DNA from: Ursus arctos
Lineage: Eukaryota; Chordata; Mammalia; Carnivora; Ursidae
Assembly (NCBI RefSeq): GCF_023065955.2
Contig: NW_026622974.1
Location: forward strand, 26,815,718 to 26,879,717
DNA: 64,000 nt
Direction: 5' to 3'
Shown: piece after piece, positions 33,699-45,553 of the stretch
Numbering within the stretch: position 1 is the first letter of the stretch
Layout: every line of letters begins with the position of its first letter
Notes under the pieces: model-generated
The model's database searches: none
Told to the model about the DNA's origin: nothing
The model's input: the letters and a program-made list of their open reading frames with translations, nothing else
Position numbers and translations under genes: made by a program

Positions 33699-34965
33699 TC
33701 TGGTTGCTTTTAAGAATTTCTTTTTAATGTTTGATTTTTAGTAATGTTACAATGATATGTATAGGTATCATTTTCTTTGCTTAGGATTCACTGAGCTTTT
33801 AAATCTGAAAATTTGTATTTTCAGCAAATACAGGACATTTTTAGTCATTTTTTCAAATAATTATTTGCTTTTTTATCTCCCTGTTTTTTGGGAATTCTAA
33901 CTGTACCTACATTAAGACTACATGATATTGTTCCATAGATCATTTTTCCCCTATAATTTTATCTCTGTTTTTAAGATGATCAGTTCTATTGCTCTAACTT
34001 CAAGTTTACTAATCCTTACTGCTGCCATCTCCAATTTGTTGTTAAGCCCACTGGTGATTTTTTTTTTTTTTTCAGATACTGAACTTTTCAGTTAATGAAT
34101 TTCTGTTTGGTTGTTTTCCTTTATTTATTAGTTTCCAAGTCTCTGTGGAGATTCTCTGTCTGTTCATTCATTATGACTGTTTTTCTTTTAGCTCTTGAAT
34201 ATGTTTATTATAAGTTCTTTAAAGTCCATATCTACTTATTCTATCTGCATCATATGAGAGTCTGTTTCCATTGACTCCTCTCTCCCTTAATTATGAGCAC
34301 ATTTCTGTGTATCTTTACATATCTAATAATTTTTAAATTTTATACTTTTTGGATAATCCATTGTACAGATTGAATCTAGTATTGGCTTCTGGCTAGTGTT
34401 CATTTTTGTTTTAGGAGGGAGTTCATTTGCCTGGACTGAAACCATAAGTTCTGTTTTTCTTGCAATCAGCAGCAGTTGAATTTGCAGCTCAGTTCTCTCA
34501 GCCTGTTAGCTTTTGTAGTCTCTCTCATGGCTTGCATAATTCAGGGTTCAACTAAAGATTTGGATATAGTTTTTTGTATATTATTATTAAATATTATTAT
34601 TATCCATCTGTAGATCCCTCTTTTTCAGCATCCCCCTAATTTTTCAGTCATTGTGGCAGTACCTAACTTTATCCATTGACTCCTCTAGCCAGAAAAAAAG
34701 TGGTTTTCTGCTTCAGTTATAATTTCCTATCACTGTAGACTGGAAAAAAGCCATATAAATGGGATTGTCTCCCCATTCTTTTTCAAAGATGATTCCCCTT
34801 AAGTTTCTGTCTGCTTTTATCCTATTCCCATGCCTTCAAATAATTGCCTTTTTAAGCAGTATTTTGTACAGGGCTTGTAATTGTGATCTATAATAGGGTT
34901 GGCCCAAATCAGGATAATCCACTATTACCAGAAGTAATACCTCTGCCTGTTCATTTTTGATAATC

Positions 34966-37201
34966 TCTTTTCTTTTTCATTTCCTTAAACTTATTAAACT
35001 TATTTTATATTTTGCATCTGATCATTCTGATTATTGAATATCACATAGGTTCATTATTTCTTCTTTATCATATGTTGGCTTTTTGTCCTTTATCTATTTG
35101 TCAATTTTTTTGTTATCAGAGGTTCATAGTTGTTGATACTTTTTTATACTTGAAGGTCTGCATTTAATGTTCTTTCCTGGGAAATTTCAGTTTACTTTGT
35201 TTTACTTTCAGTTTTTGGTCTGTTTGTTTTTGCTAGACATGGAAAAGGATCCTCCAATTCAGAATCACTTCAAACCAAATTCTTATTTTTTTGGAAGAAC
35301 TATATAGTGAGAATTCTGGCTTCAAACCCACATGAGGAATTCCACTCCCCCCCCCCCCCCCAATCTAGAGCCAAATCTGTGGGAGGCAAGTTTCTTTATT
35401 TCTGTAGTTCACCCTTTAAGCATGGGTATTGTCCTTCAGGGGTCTGGCTTTATAATAGGGTGTCTAATCCATTTTTTTAAAATTTGGGAACTGAGCATTG
35501 TCTCCTGAATTCAGCCCCCTCCTACCACCAGCACCATATCTGGGGTTCATTTCTAAGTCATTGAAGATTGAAAGATGCTCAGAGCAGCCATGGCTTCAAT
35601 GATTGCTTATTTCACTAGACTTCTGCTTTACCATAGTTTTTGGCTTTTGACTTTCCCCTTACTTTCTTAGTAGCTCAGCTGGGCATTTAGAAAGATTTTT
35701 TTTAATCCAGAATTTTAAGTGTTTGATAGTTGAAGGGTTTTTCAGTATATCTAATATATGATGTCAAAAAGAGAAAGTTTTTATTCTAGTTTTAATTAAA
35801 TGTTACTTTTGAGTTTTTTACTTACGTTTAATTTATTTAGTTTTATATTTAATCCAAGTGTTGACAATGCTATGGGAGAACAATTTATTCTGCTCAGCAG
35901 GAAGGTCCTTTGAGGACTCTCTTCAGTCCAGTGTCTTGTATATATACTGCATATAGCAGAATTTTGCACTATTGATGATTATATTTCTATAGTTTCCCAG
36001 GCTGATGCTGGATTTTATGTTCCTATCTGCAGTGATAAAATGTGTTTATCATCTATAAATCATGCTACTGACTTTCTTGGGAACTATATTAGTGATATTA
36101 CCTGTCTACAAAAATGGATAAAATTAAGTAAGACTGTTAAATAATTAAATTGTGTCTCAGGTGCAATTGTTTTTAAGAATTTATGAATTTATAGAGAGTT
36201 ATGATCAGAAAAATATGATTCTCCTACTTAAATGAAATTTGAGCGGTCATCTAATCATTTCATTCCTCTTAAACAAAATGGTAATGAAAGAGTTGTTTAC
36301 AGATTAGAAAGTAATCTCTTTAAAGGTTTCCATGTTTTTTAAAATATGGTTTTAGTATTTATTATCAGACTCTAAAAAAACTTCTTTTTTCTACATCATG
36401 GCCTAAATCCCATCTATCCCACCCTTTTCTATTACCTCTCAGGTACCAAAGATTTCTGACCTATTTGAAGAGAAATGCCAAAGGTATTTGTAAATATTTA
36501 GGAAAAAGAATAATTCCCTTTTCTTTCTTTGACCATTAAACAATCAAAATCACCATAACTCTACAAGGTAAGGATGGCACAGATCTTTTGCCATCTCCCA
36601 CTATCACAGAGGTTACTATGGCAAAACCACCACACCTGCCCACCTGGCCTTCCACATTTTTGAAGTAGCTAACTAAAATGTCTCTAAGAAAGAAAACAAG
36701 ATAATCATAAAAATCCATCATTTTTTTGAGCCTTTAAATAATACAGCATTATTTTATTCCCCCAAGTAGTTACATTTAATACAGTACTTGGATCTAGGTA
36801 TTAAACCAATTTTCAGTTTATTCTCCACTAGTCAAGTTGATCCCTAATTCTTTTCATCTCTCCTCTAAAAGTCAGTTTTCTTGTCTTTTAATAATATTAG
36901 TGGTTTTCCCCTGAAATCTCTTCAAGACTATGATCCTCACATTCATTGAGATCGGTCATTATCATTGTCCCTTTCCATCTCAAGAAATTACACTCACACA
37001 CAGACATACATATATGCATAAATATACACACACTTACACACACAGCCCTGCATGGAAACATTTCAGTTCATGTAGATTGGCATTGCTACGCCTTTTAATT
37101 TTAAGCTCATTTGTACATTTATAAATGTTTGTTGGTGTTGAACAATTAACCAAGGCTTTCTGACACTCAAAACCTTGATGCTTAAGACAATACTAAAGTG
37201 T
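34966..37201. other. Mostly unique AT-rich DNA; C15 tract
   Basis: Some of 34966-35700 may still be L1M 5' sequence, but I cannot trace it. A pure run of 15 C lies at 35347-35361. An imperfect (CA)n region is at 36987-37045. A block at 36820-36950 ('tcttttaataatattagtgg', 'cccctgaaatctcttcaaga') weakly resembles CR1/L3. No gene is recognised. Confidence 0.5.
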
Positions 37202-37785
37202 CTTTTTTTTTAACTCATGTCTTATACTTTTGTGATTAATGCACATAGCATAAAATTTACCTGTTTAACCATTTTAAGGGTATAATTCAATGGCATTTAG
37301 TACATTCGAAATGTTGTGCAACCATTACCATTATATCGTTCCAGACATTTTTATCACCCCAGAAGGAAATCTGGTACACATTTATTAGTCATTCGCCATT
37401 CTCCTTTCTCTCAACCCCTGGCTACCATTAATCTGCTTTCTGTCTCTATGAATTTGCCCTTTCTGGATATCTGATCTAAGTAAAATCACATGTACACAAT
37501 ATGTAGTACTTTGTATCTGGTTTCTTTCACTCAGCATAATGTTTTCAAGCTTCATCTATGTTGTAGACGTATCAGTATTTCATTTTTCTTATGACTGAAT
37601 AATAGTCCACTGTATGGATATAACATATTTTTCATCATTCCATTATTTTATGGAGATTTGTTTTTTTTCCACTTTTTGGTTATTGTGAATTGTGTTACTA
37701 TGAACATCATTGTACAAGTTCTTTGACCACATGTTCACATATTATAATTCTTTTGGGAATCAGCAGGTTATATGACTCCTGGACT
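37202..37785 (-). mobile_element. L1MB-type LINE 3' end, antisense
   Basis: A T9 start is followed by 'catagcataaaatttacctg', 'gggtataattcaatggcatt', 'tcactcagcataatgttttc', 'tgactgaataatagtccact' and 'gttactatgaacatcattgt', the antisense of an old L1 3' end. Confidence 0.82.
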
Positions 37786-37940
37786 AAGGCACTGATAATA
37801 CTGAGTTTTGAGAAGGAAAAAAAAGGACAGAGCCCCTAAGTCACGCAAGGATGTGTACATGTTATGATTACATTATATTCAGATATACAAGAAGGGAACA
37901 GTGAACAATTAAAAGATACTTATTTCATCTCAGTGTTGCA

Positions 37941-38164
37941 AAGAAATTTATTTTTTAAGATTTATTTATTTATTTGAGAGAGAGAGAAAGAGAGAGAGCA
38001 CACTGAGCAGGGGCAGGGGCAGTTGGAGAGGGAGATAAGCAAACTCTGTGCTGAGCAGGGAGCCCAATGCAAGGCTTGATTACAGGACCCAGAAATCATG
38101 ACTTGAGCCAAAATCAGGAGTCGGATGCTTAACTGATTGAACCACCTAGATGCCCCAGAAATTT
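37941..38164 (-). mobile_element. SINEC, antisense
   Basis: The body at about 37950-38156 starts with a T-rich/ttta tail, then (ga)n, 'gctgagcagggagcccaatg' and ends 'accacctagatgcccc'. The flanks aagaaattt (37941-37949) and agaaattt (38157-38164) are a short target duplication. It is clearly diverged. Confidence 0.9.
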
Positions 38165-38268
38165 CTCAATATAAAAGAAAAATGTCATAAAGAAAATACT
38201 GATAAATCTACTTTCCAATTAATTAATTCCAATTAACCAGTAAACCACAACAGTTTAACTTTTGTGTA

Positions 38269-38508
38269 TGAGTCTGAGATTTTTTTTTTTTCAGATTTTT
38301 TAAAGTTTATTTAGAGAAATAAAGAGTGTGCAAGCTAGGAGAGGAGCAGAGGGAAAGGGAGAGGGAGAATCTCAAGCAGACTCTGAGCTGAGTGCAGTGC
38401 TCCTACACTGGGGCTTGACCTCACAACACTGAGATCATGACCTGAGCTATAATCAAGTCAGTCACTTAACCAACTGAGCCACCCAGGCACCCCAACTCTA
38501 AGATTTTT
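38269..38508 (-). mobile_element. SINEC, antisense
   Basis: The body at about 38284-38494 has a T13 tail, 'cactgagatcatgacctgag' and ends 'ccaactgagccacccaggca'. Imperfect flanks gtctgagatttttt and actctaagattttt suggest the duplication. It lies only about 120 bp from the previous SINEC in the same orientation. Confidence 0.9.
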
Positions 38509-40685
38509 AATATAATTTTCAGTTTACTCTGTTATTAAACTTTCTATACAAATGAAAAATTATGGCCTGATTTTAGGCTATAGCATAGCTCTAAAATTAT
38601 GCAGCATCAGAGAAGATGTATTCCAAATTTACAGGATAGGCTTAGCCTAAAATGAAGAGGATGTGTATATATTAAGCCAAAGAATGATATTATACATTTT
38701 CATGGTGATTATTTTAGAAGCATAGCCCCTTGGCACCGTATTAGACACTGACTGATGTACTAAATCTTAAAAGCAAGTAAGTTCACCCAGAGACACAAGG
38801 AAACTGATGAGAATTATCCTGCTGACCTCAAGAAAGAAAAGAATTTCAGACTTATTTGTCCCTAACATAGTGTACTGGAGGAGGACACAGTTTTGTGTAT
38901 CAGAAAGAAGGTATCAGTATTATAATGGTACTGGTGCAGAAGTAGGACCTCAGAACCTGAGAAAATGAGTGCCATAAAAATGTTTGAACTGCAGCTCTCT
39001 TTAGCATACCCCTAATTACAGGGGTTTTTTGTTTGTTTGTTTTTTGCCATTGGCACAAAGATTAGAGAGAAACATCATTTCTTTGCACCCTTGAGAACTA
39101 AGACCAGCACTGAACAGTTCTCTAGAAAATGTTTGAACTTGCTTCCTTAAAATCTGAAAGCAAATACCGTAAAAATATCAGAACTATATATTACCACTAA
39201 CTTCTAGGAGCATTGTGGTCTCATAAGAAGGCATAAACTCATATGCTTTTTATTGCCTTTCTTAATCTTGAAGGAATTGTTGATTTAATTAAAACAAAAC
39301 TTTTTTTAGCACAAGACTCAAATCATCTATAAAAAGCAAAATATTTTTATGACCCCTAAGAATACCACATTAACTTTGTCTTTTAACTCACCATAAGAAT
39401 GTCAATTAATGTCAAATTAAACCCGAGATGGACACATTAAATTCCCACTGTCTTGAAATATTTTATTAAATGTTTGTGAATGTGTCCCCTCTGGAGATTT
39501 TTCTAGTAATTACGAAAGAATGCTTGTGCCTCAGAAGTTGAATCTCTTCCTCACGTCTATACTGTTTTCCAATCATCGAAGTGTGATAAAGTTTTAACTG
39601 GAAATCACAGGTGAAGGGACTGGCAAAGAAGCTGACTGAAGCAAGACAGATCTGACACCTATAAAATTAGAAACAAGATACCTTAACCAAGTGGCAATTG
39701 TCAGTGGTTACACATGAATGTTATTTTTTGGTGGAATACTATTCAGGCCTTTTTTGAAAACCTCATATTAACTGGCAATTCAACTTCTCAGGATTGTTAG
39801 TAATGAAGACACAATTATAAAGAGGTTACACATTTGCAAAAGGTAATTTCCACTGGGTTCTGAAATTATAAATGTATATGTCTTCATGAAGTTTATTATT
39901 TGTTTTGCATTTTCCTTGCAACAAAGAACTCTTAATGCATTGTTCCCCACATTCAGCGCTCTGCAGCGATCCTTTGCTTCATTTGATGTGAAATGTCACA
40001 ACAAATCTGGCTGAGGAAGGAGACCTAAAGTATGTTAGAGAAACAACAACAAATTTTAATGCCGTTGATGCCTGGCCAGAACGCAGATCCTATAATTGAA
40101 AAACGGTGTGCAGATACTATAACCATCTGTTTGATAAGGAAGGAAAATGAGCTGATTAAAATTTACTTTCACATAAGTGTAGAAATAACAAATTTAAAGG
40201 AGATTTAAAAAAAAAAAGCAGTGATTTGGAGAAAGAAAACATGAGACATCAGAGAAAGGGGTATGGAAGCTAAGCTTAACGTGCGGCTCTGAAGTGAGAG
40301 ATTACAGAATACCATATATGAGGTATAGGCATTGCTCACCAAGTTTGGTGTGACGGAGGGGATTCCAGTGGTACCCAGAAAATTACAGGGGGTAAATTTA
40401 GTGAGAGTAGCTCCAACGAAGCTGGACAAAACTTCATAAGGAATAACCATGAAATGGTGTGAAAGGATAACTAACATTACTGGATCTTCTCTCCTGGTCT
40501 ATGGGAACCAGGTTTGAGTTGAATCTGTTTTGAGCAAAGGAGTATGCGTCCAGCTTTTGCAAACTATATTAGGTTGCATAAACAGAAACTAAAACTAAAT
40601 ACCATGGGAGGAAAGCAGAAGGCCTGTCACATAGTTATTTTTTCAGCTATATTAGCACTAGAAATATTAGACCAAAGAAAGTGAG
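38509..40685. other. Unique DNA, no gene recognised
   Basis: No repeat or gene is identified. The 39880-40030 part has a mixed composition (cagcgctctgcagcgatcct) that could mark a conserved element, but nothing in the sequence alone proves it. A 90-codon minus-strand frame at 40205-40477 resembles nothing known to me. Confidence 0.5.
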
Positions 40686-40689
40686 AGTT

Positions 40690-40772
40690 GAACAAAACCT
40701 CAGTGATGCTTTGGATCATCTCATTCTGGGTTGCAGATATGGAAACTGAGATACAGAGTAGCTTGTGAACCA
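40690..40772 (+). repeat. Ancient mammalian repeat fragment
   Basis: 'tgctttggatcatctcattc', 'atatggaaactgagatacag' and 'agtagcttgtgaacca' resemble the mammalian-wide block 'atcatctagtcc ... gatgaggaaactgaggc ... agaggt'. A similar fragment is at 41870-41985. Family name uncertain. Confidence 0.35.
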
Positions 40773-40812
40773 AATTATTTGTGTGTGTTTGTTCACAAAT
40801 GTGTGTTACATG

Positions 40813-40815
<3 letters not shown>

Positions 40816-40846
<31 letters not shown>
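40816..40846. repeat. (CA)n microsatellite
   Basis: About fifteen CA units follow tgtatata. Translation of the other strand gives a run of Cys-Val, which is an artefact. Confidence 0.95.
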
Positions 40847-40848
<2 letters not shown>

Positions 40849-42655
40849 GCCCCTGATATGACTTACTCTCTACCAGTGTAGTTTTCTTCACTTTGGTAAT
40901 CAAGCCTGGTCCTAAATCTCTTTCATAAGCAGTACTGTTTTCCCATTCAACATTAACAAACACGGGTGTCTAGGTTTGCTAGCACAAATGCAATACAGCA
41001 AAGAATCCAATCTCTGTGGGCAAATGTGTTGAAAATTATGTGAAAGGATACACACAAAACCAACAATACTTACCTTCCAAAAGAGCATGCATGGAGAAAA
41101 ATTAGGGTGGTGGTCAAAGGCCTCATCTATAATGTTCTAATTTTGGACAAAGAGAAAGGCTTTGTATATCATTTGTGTAAATAAAAAAATCAACTTAAAA
41201 AATGTCATATTAGTGGATATACAAGATAATCTTAGCATTGTCATATTTATATATTCACTTTCTCAGATTTATATTTTTAAAATTGCTTACAACAGAAAAC
41301 ACATACTATCATTTTCCCAGTTCTAGTTGTATTATCTCAACCATTTATGAATAAGCATATCAAGGGTCAATTCTTTCCTTTGCATTTTTTTACCATAACC
41401 TCATGTGCATTGTTCTAATCGATAGGTCACTCTATCACAAAGCCCACAGACGACACATTTTCTTTCTATGGCACCTACTACCAAACGTGGTATCATATAA
41501 TAGAAGTTACTATCAATTAAAATTTTCTCTTAAAATTTTACAAACTGCTAGGAAACCAAAATATTTATAAAGAAAGAGAGGAATAGAATTTCAGATGTTC
41601 AAGTATTTCATGAAAATATGCTCGAAATATACAAACCTAAGGTAGTAACCCAGAGCTCCATCTAATGTTAACAGGCTTGTTGTACCTTGATGAGAATCAG
41701 TCTCATTTATAGAACCTAGCTTCTGATGCTATCATGTTTAACAAACTTGGGGCTAGTATTCATGTTTACATTTTGATAATTTCGATATTCTGGGCATACT
41801 ATAGACATCACATTCTAATATAATGTGCATAGGCATGAATAGAAGTAGAGTTTTTGATCTGGTAAGAACCTTCAAAATCTTCTAATTCAGTTTCTTCAAA
41901 TGAGAAATTGAGAACCAAAAGGTGAAGTTATTGACTTAAAATCATTCAGCAAGTTAGTAATGACTTAAATTGGGACATAGGTGCTGATCAACATATATAA
42001 ATGTGTTTTCTTATATGCAACCAAGTTAGAAAAGTAAAATGGGTATGAGAAAGAAAGCATCACAGTAGCTCATTAAATAATCTAAAGTGTGCCTAAGTAA
42101 AAGCTTGCCTCTATTATAGAATTTTTTAAAAATATTATTTTTCTGTTTAACAAGCCTTGCTACCTCTGAGTTAATATCCTGCATTGTCCAGTGCTTCCTA
42201 ATTGCAATTAAATTCCCAATGCTGTTCCTTTCAGATAGAGCAGTATGAGAACAAATGGACTCTTGCCAATTCCCCAGTCACTCGTTTTGTAAACTTTCTA
42301 TTTTTTGCTCTCCTCCTGGGATTAAATCAAACCTATGAAGTCCTACTGCGTAATTCCCCTTCATCTTGTACTAAAAAGTGCTCTTCCTCCTGCAATCTGA
42401 TGTACAATCGAATATTTCAAACTGCTAATAAACAGCATGGATTCCTGGGTCAGAAAGCTGACCATCTGTGTGCCAAACACCTGGGTGTAAAGAATGAAGC
42501 CCCTCATTATTGATTCAAAACATGAATATAAATTGGAGAACTCTGGAATGTTACCAGACAATACATCAGAAGGTGCTAATAAACCCACAACTTCACACAG
42601 TGCCCTGTAGATGTTGCTTCAAGTTCTCTTCAGTTTTTCTTCTTTTCATCCCTTT
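40847..42655. other. Unique DNA; ancient repeat fragment and one open stretch
   Basis: An MIR-like or related fragment is at about 41870-41985 ('aaatgagaaattgagaacca', 'atcattcagcaagttagtaa'). At 42202-42513 there is a 103-codon frame preceded by a good splice-acceptor look-alike (gctgttcctttcag ending at 42234). I recognise no protein family in it, and an aataaa (42426-42431) lies within the block, so a decayed LTR or exon-like chance sequence are both possible. Confidence 0.45.
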
Positions 42656-42661
42656 ATATAG

Positions 42662-42850
42662 AGGCCTGCCAGATTTAGCAAATGAAAGCACAAGATGCCA
42701 GCTAAACTTTAATTTCAGATAAACAACAAATAAATTTTTTAGCATAAGTATGTCCCATGCAATATTCGGAACATACACCAAAAAGTTCTTTGTAGTTCAT
42801 TTGAAATTCAAATTTAACTGCGTGCCCTGTATTTTATCAGACAACCCTAT
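42662..42850. mobile_element. Short palindromic DNA transposon fossil
   Basis: The left arm 'cctgccagatttagcaaatg ... tttaatttcagataaacaac ... ataagtatgtccc' and the right arm '... atttgaaattcaaatttaac ... gccctgtattttatcag ... acaaccct' are imperfect inverted complements. This is the structure of a roughly 190-bp non-autonomous, nearly fully palindromic element known in placental mammals (MER53-like, name not certain). Confidence 0.6.
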
Positions 42851-43019
42851 TTGTGTGCAAATACCTTTGAGCTTCCTCTGAAGATAATCTGTCTTTTCCT
42901 GTGAATTAATATGTGATAGTCACAAATTTGGGAGAAAGGGATATTCAACAAGTGAATATCTTACGAACTTTGTTTCGAGACCTACCTGGAGAAATCTGGC
43001 AGGCTTGGTTTATTGGGTA

Positions 43020-43226
43020 GCCCACGAGTAGGCAAACATTTTCTTAAAGGCTCAGATAACAAATATTTTAGGCTTTGCAGGTCACATGGTCTCTGTCACA
43101 ACTTTTTCTTCATAGTGTGAAAGCAGTCATAGACAATACATAAAAAATGAGTGTGGCTGTATTCCAATAAAATTTTTTTTTTAAGAAAACAGGTGTCCGG
43201 CAAGATTTAGTCTGCAGGCTCTAATT
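43020..43226 (+). mobile_element. hAT-type MER DNA transposon fossil
   Basis: 'gtaggcaaacattttcttaa', 'agataacaaatattttaggc', 'tttgcaggtcacatggtctc', 'aaagcagtcatagacaatac', 'gtgtggctgtattccaataa' and 'ggcaagatttagtctgcagg' follow a well-known mammalian non-autonomous DNA transposon (consensus 'aaagggccagatagtaaatattttaggctttgcaggcca'). I place it with hAT-like MERs but the family name is uncertain. Confidence 0.6.
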
Positions 43227-44775
43227 CTCTAATTCATGTCATGTAGCCAATATTCCAGTGACATTAAATCTAACTTATTGGAAAATCAGTCCAGTCAGTT
43301 GGATAAAGCTGGACTTCCAAAATCATAAAAAATAGTGTGATTTTTCAGGGAAATGGAAATCAAGTTTTTGCACATGTACTCTGAAACTGTACTATATCCC
43401 TCTGCTGTTGAGGGAAGAAGAGAATGATCATACTATCAATTAGGTTTGCAACACTAATAAGAATTAATTAAATTTAACAATTATACTATTACCCAGTTTG
43501 TAATTTGAGGAGACACTGTCATTTAGCCAAATTACTACTTTTTTAAAAAGAAATTAATGGATATATTTAAAATTAAAAATGAAGGTGGGGCTAGCATTTC
43601 AAAGAAGATAGAAAATTTAAACAAGAGAAGTAACACTGCACAAAGCAAATGAAAAAGGATCTTTATACACAAGGGCAGCTGAAAGGCAGAAAAATAACAG
43701 GATATGGCCTGTAGGATAAATTGAGAGAGACAAGTCTTGAGTAGTTTCCATGACTCATTGCTGAGCCACAGTAACCAGAGAGGTGCAGACTGATTCAAAA
43801 TGGATACAGGGAAAGTGAATATGGCATGCAAGAAGAGGGACGAAAAAAGTCAAGGACTAAGGATGAAATGGAGTGATGTCTTAGATACCTTTACTGGCGA
43901 GACATGTGGAAAATAGAGATGCAGAGATCGGTTTTGTTTATGATCTCTTGCCAGCAACTACTTGTTTACAACACGAGGGTTAGGTCAAAGATGACGGGTG
44001 TACCTGATGATGACAGGAAAGCCTTTTTTTACAGTGTGTTTTTCTTTCCTAGGAGTTTAGTCTGGTAGAAAGGATTCAGGCATACGTTTAAAATCAGTCA
44101 TGCATGTGACAGCCAACAATGTATTTCAGATAATCCAATGGAACAAGTGTTGCACTTGCTAAATTTGAGGCACAGATAAAGAGATGCAGAAGCAAATTGA
44201 GTGGAAAAGAATCACTTTATTAAATGTTTCTTTTTCCCTTTTCATCAGCATCAAAGCCAGAATCAACCTGACACAACAGTAATTGTATAAATGACTGAAA
44301 TGTAGTAAGGAGGTTATTGTCATTGAATAGCTATCTCCATGGCAATAGGAATAGATTGTATACAATACAGAGTGAAAAGAAGTAAATGAATAAGTACAAT
44401 CCACGTTCTGAGAGAACCCAGAATCAAACTGATGGTTGAGAGGGTGCCAGAAAAGTTACCCGGGAGTCATGGTACCAGAAATGACCAACATTTTAACTTT
44501 GCTAATTTGTGAGCTAGAATGGTCCCCAAATTAAATGCACATTTATAAGAAATGGCCCAGGACAACTTTAGCGAGCCCCAGTTACAATCACGAAAACAGT
44601 AACAGAATTAATATTAACAGGCTATTGTATACACTCTGATCAAACTAACTTCAAAAAATTTCCAACTCCTGTGTAAATATTTTGCATTTGTCACATTAAA
44701 ATATATAAGGAGGTCTTTGTTTCTGATGAAGTCACTAGATATCACCAAAGGCAAAATTTATCTTGCTGGAAGTAT
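43227..44775. other. Unique DNA, no gene recognised
   Basis: No repeat or gene is identified. Two minus-strand frames (43535-43831, 98 codons; 44159-44404, 81 codons) are hydrophobic-rich but look like translated AT-rich DNA. Confidence 0.5.
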
Positions 44776-44779
44776 AGTA

Positions 44780-44995
44780 ACTAATCTTTACCGAGTGCTT
44801 TTTAAATGTCAGGCATCATGGTAGGTGCTTCTGTCTGTCCTACAACAACCCTGGGAAGGTGGTATTCTTAATATCTCTATTTGCATATGAAAAAATGAGG
44901 CCCAGAAAGGTTAATTAACTTTCTAAGGAACACAGCTGAGAAGTGACAGAGCAGGTCTTCTGTTGCAGGCTATCCCCCTTGAGAGCCTGGGTCTT
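44780..44995 (-). repeat. MIR SINE, antisense
   Basis: 'ctttaccgagtgctttttaa', 'aggcatcatggtaggtgctt', 'gaaggtggtattcttaatat', 'aaaaaatgaggcccagaaag', 'gttaattaactttctaagga' and 'acacagctgagaagtgacag' follow the antisense MIR consensus over nearly its full length. The longest non-L1 frame in the window starts inside it, which argues that the frame is spurious. Confidence 0.7.
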
Positions 44996-45374
44996 CATCA
45001 TTACTCTGTATTAAAGGGTTTTATGTATGCCCGGACAGATGGTCACGCACCATCTCAGGCAAGAGCTAATGTAGCTTTTATTAATGGGTGTGCGTTGCAG
45101 TTGGCTTCTGTAGACAAGCTTTCTTGTCCTGGGTCACAACCATGGCTCATCTCATCGCTCATGATACTGGTTCCTGCCTGGGAAGGTGAGCTAGTGGTGT
45201 CATCTACTACCACACTGACTTCCAGAGTTCATTCTGTGATCTTATTGGCTGGAAAGGTGTGCCCTTCCTCCCCTCCAGTCTGTGGGCAGCCCTCCAGAGG
45301 CCCATTCTTTGGTTGTGGCTATTTAGAGAAGCCGTTCTCTTTCCTAATGGAATTAGTGAAGGGAGTGCTGAGGG
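44996..45374. other. GC-richer unique block with a 147-codon open frame
   Basis: The open frame at 44963-45406 runs from the end of an antisense MIR, through this block, into a MER5-type element. A real exon would not be expected to span three such units, and no domain, signal peptide or family resemblance is visible. I treat it as non-coding. The middle part itself is unidentified. Confidence 0.5.
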
Positions 45375-45553
45375 CAGTTCAGTCCAAAGTATGGTCCTTA
45401 GAATAGCAGAGCAGCATACCTGGGAGCTTGCTTGAAACGCAGTTTCTTGGGTCCTACCACCCAGATTTACTATATCAGTACCTTTGGAATTTGCATTTTA
45501 CCAAGATGTCCAGGTGATTTGCGTGCACATTAAAGTTGGAGAAATATCAGCTT
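45375..45553 (+). mobile_element. MER5A-type hAT-Charlie fossil
   Basis: 'ccaaagtatggtccttagaa', 'cagcatacctgggagcttgc', 'ttgaaacgcagtttcttggg', 'tttggaatttgcattttacc' and 'atgtccaggtgatttgcgtg' follow the MER5A consensus (agtgtggtccccagaccagcagcatcagcatcacctgg ... ccaggtgattctgatgcac). Confidence 0.7.

Larger units (their letters stand above)
30535..34965 (-). mobile_element. Old L1M internal region, antisense, split by a composite L1
   Basis: The left piece (30535-30710: 'tttttgctggatatagaaat', 'cattttcttccagattgcat') and the right piece (from 33699: 'tggttgcttttaagaatttc', 'aggattcactgagctttta', 'catgatattgttccatagat', 'tgttcattcattatgactg') join seamlessly into one antisense L1M. The insertion between them is described separately. 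The right-hand edge near 34965 is uncertain. Confidence 0.75.

Noticed and set aside
44963..45406. 147-codon open frame, one of the longest in the window
   Set aside because: It starts in an antisense MIR and ends in a MER5-type element, and I recognise no domain. Chance openness in GC-richer DNA is more likely.
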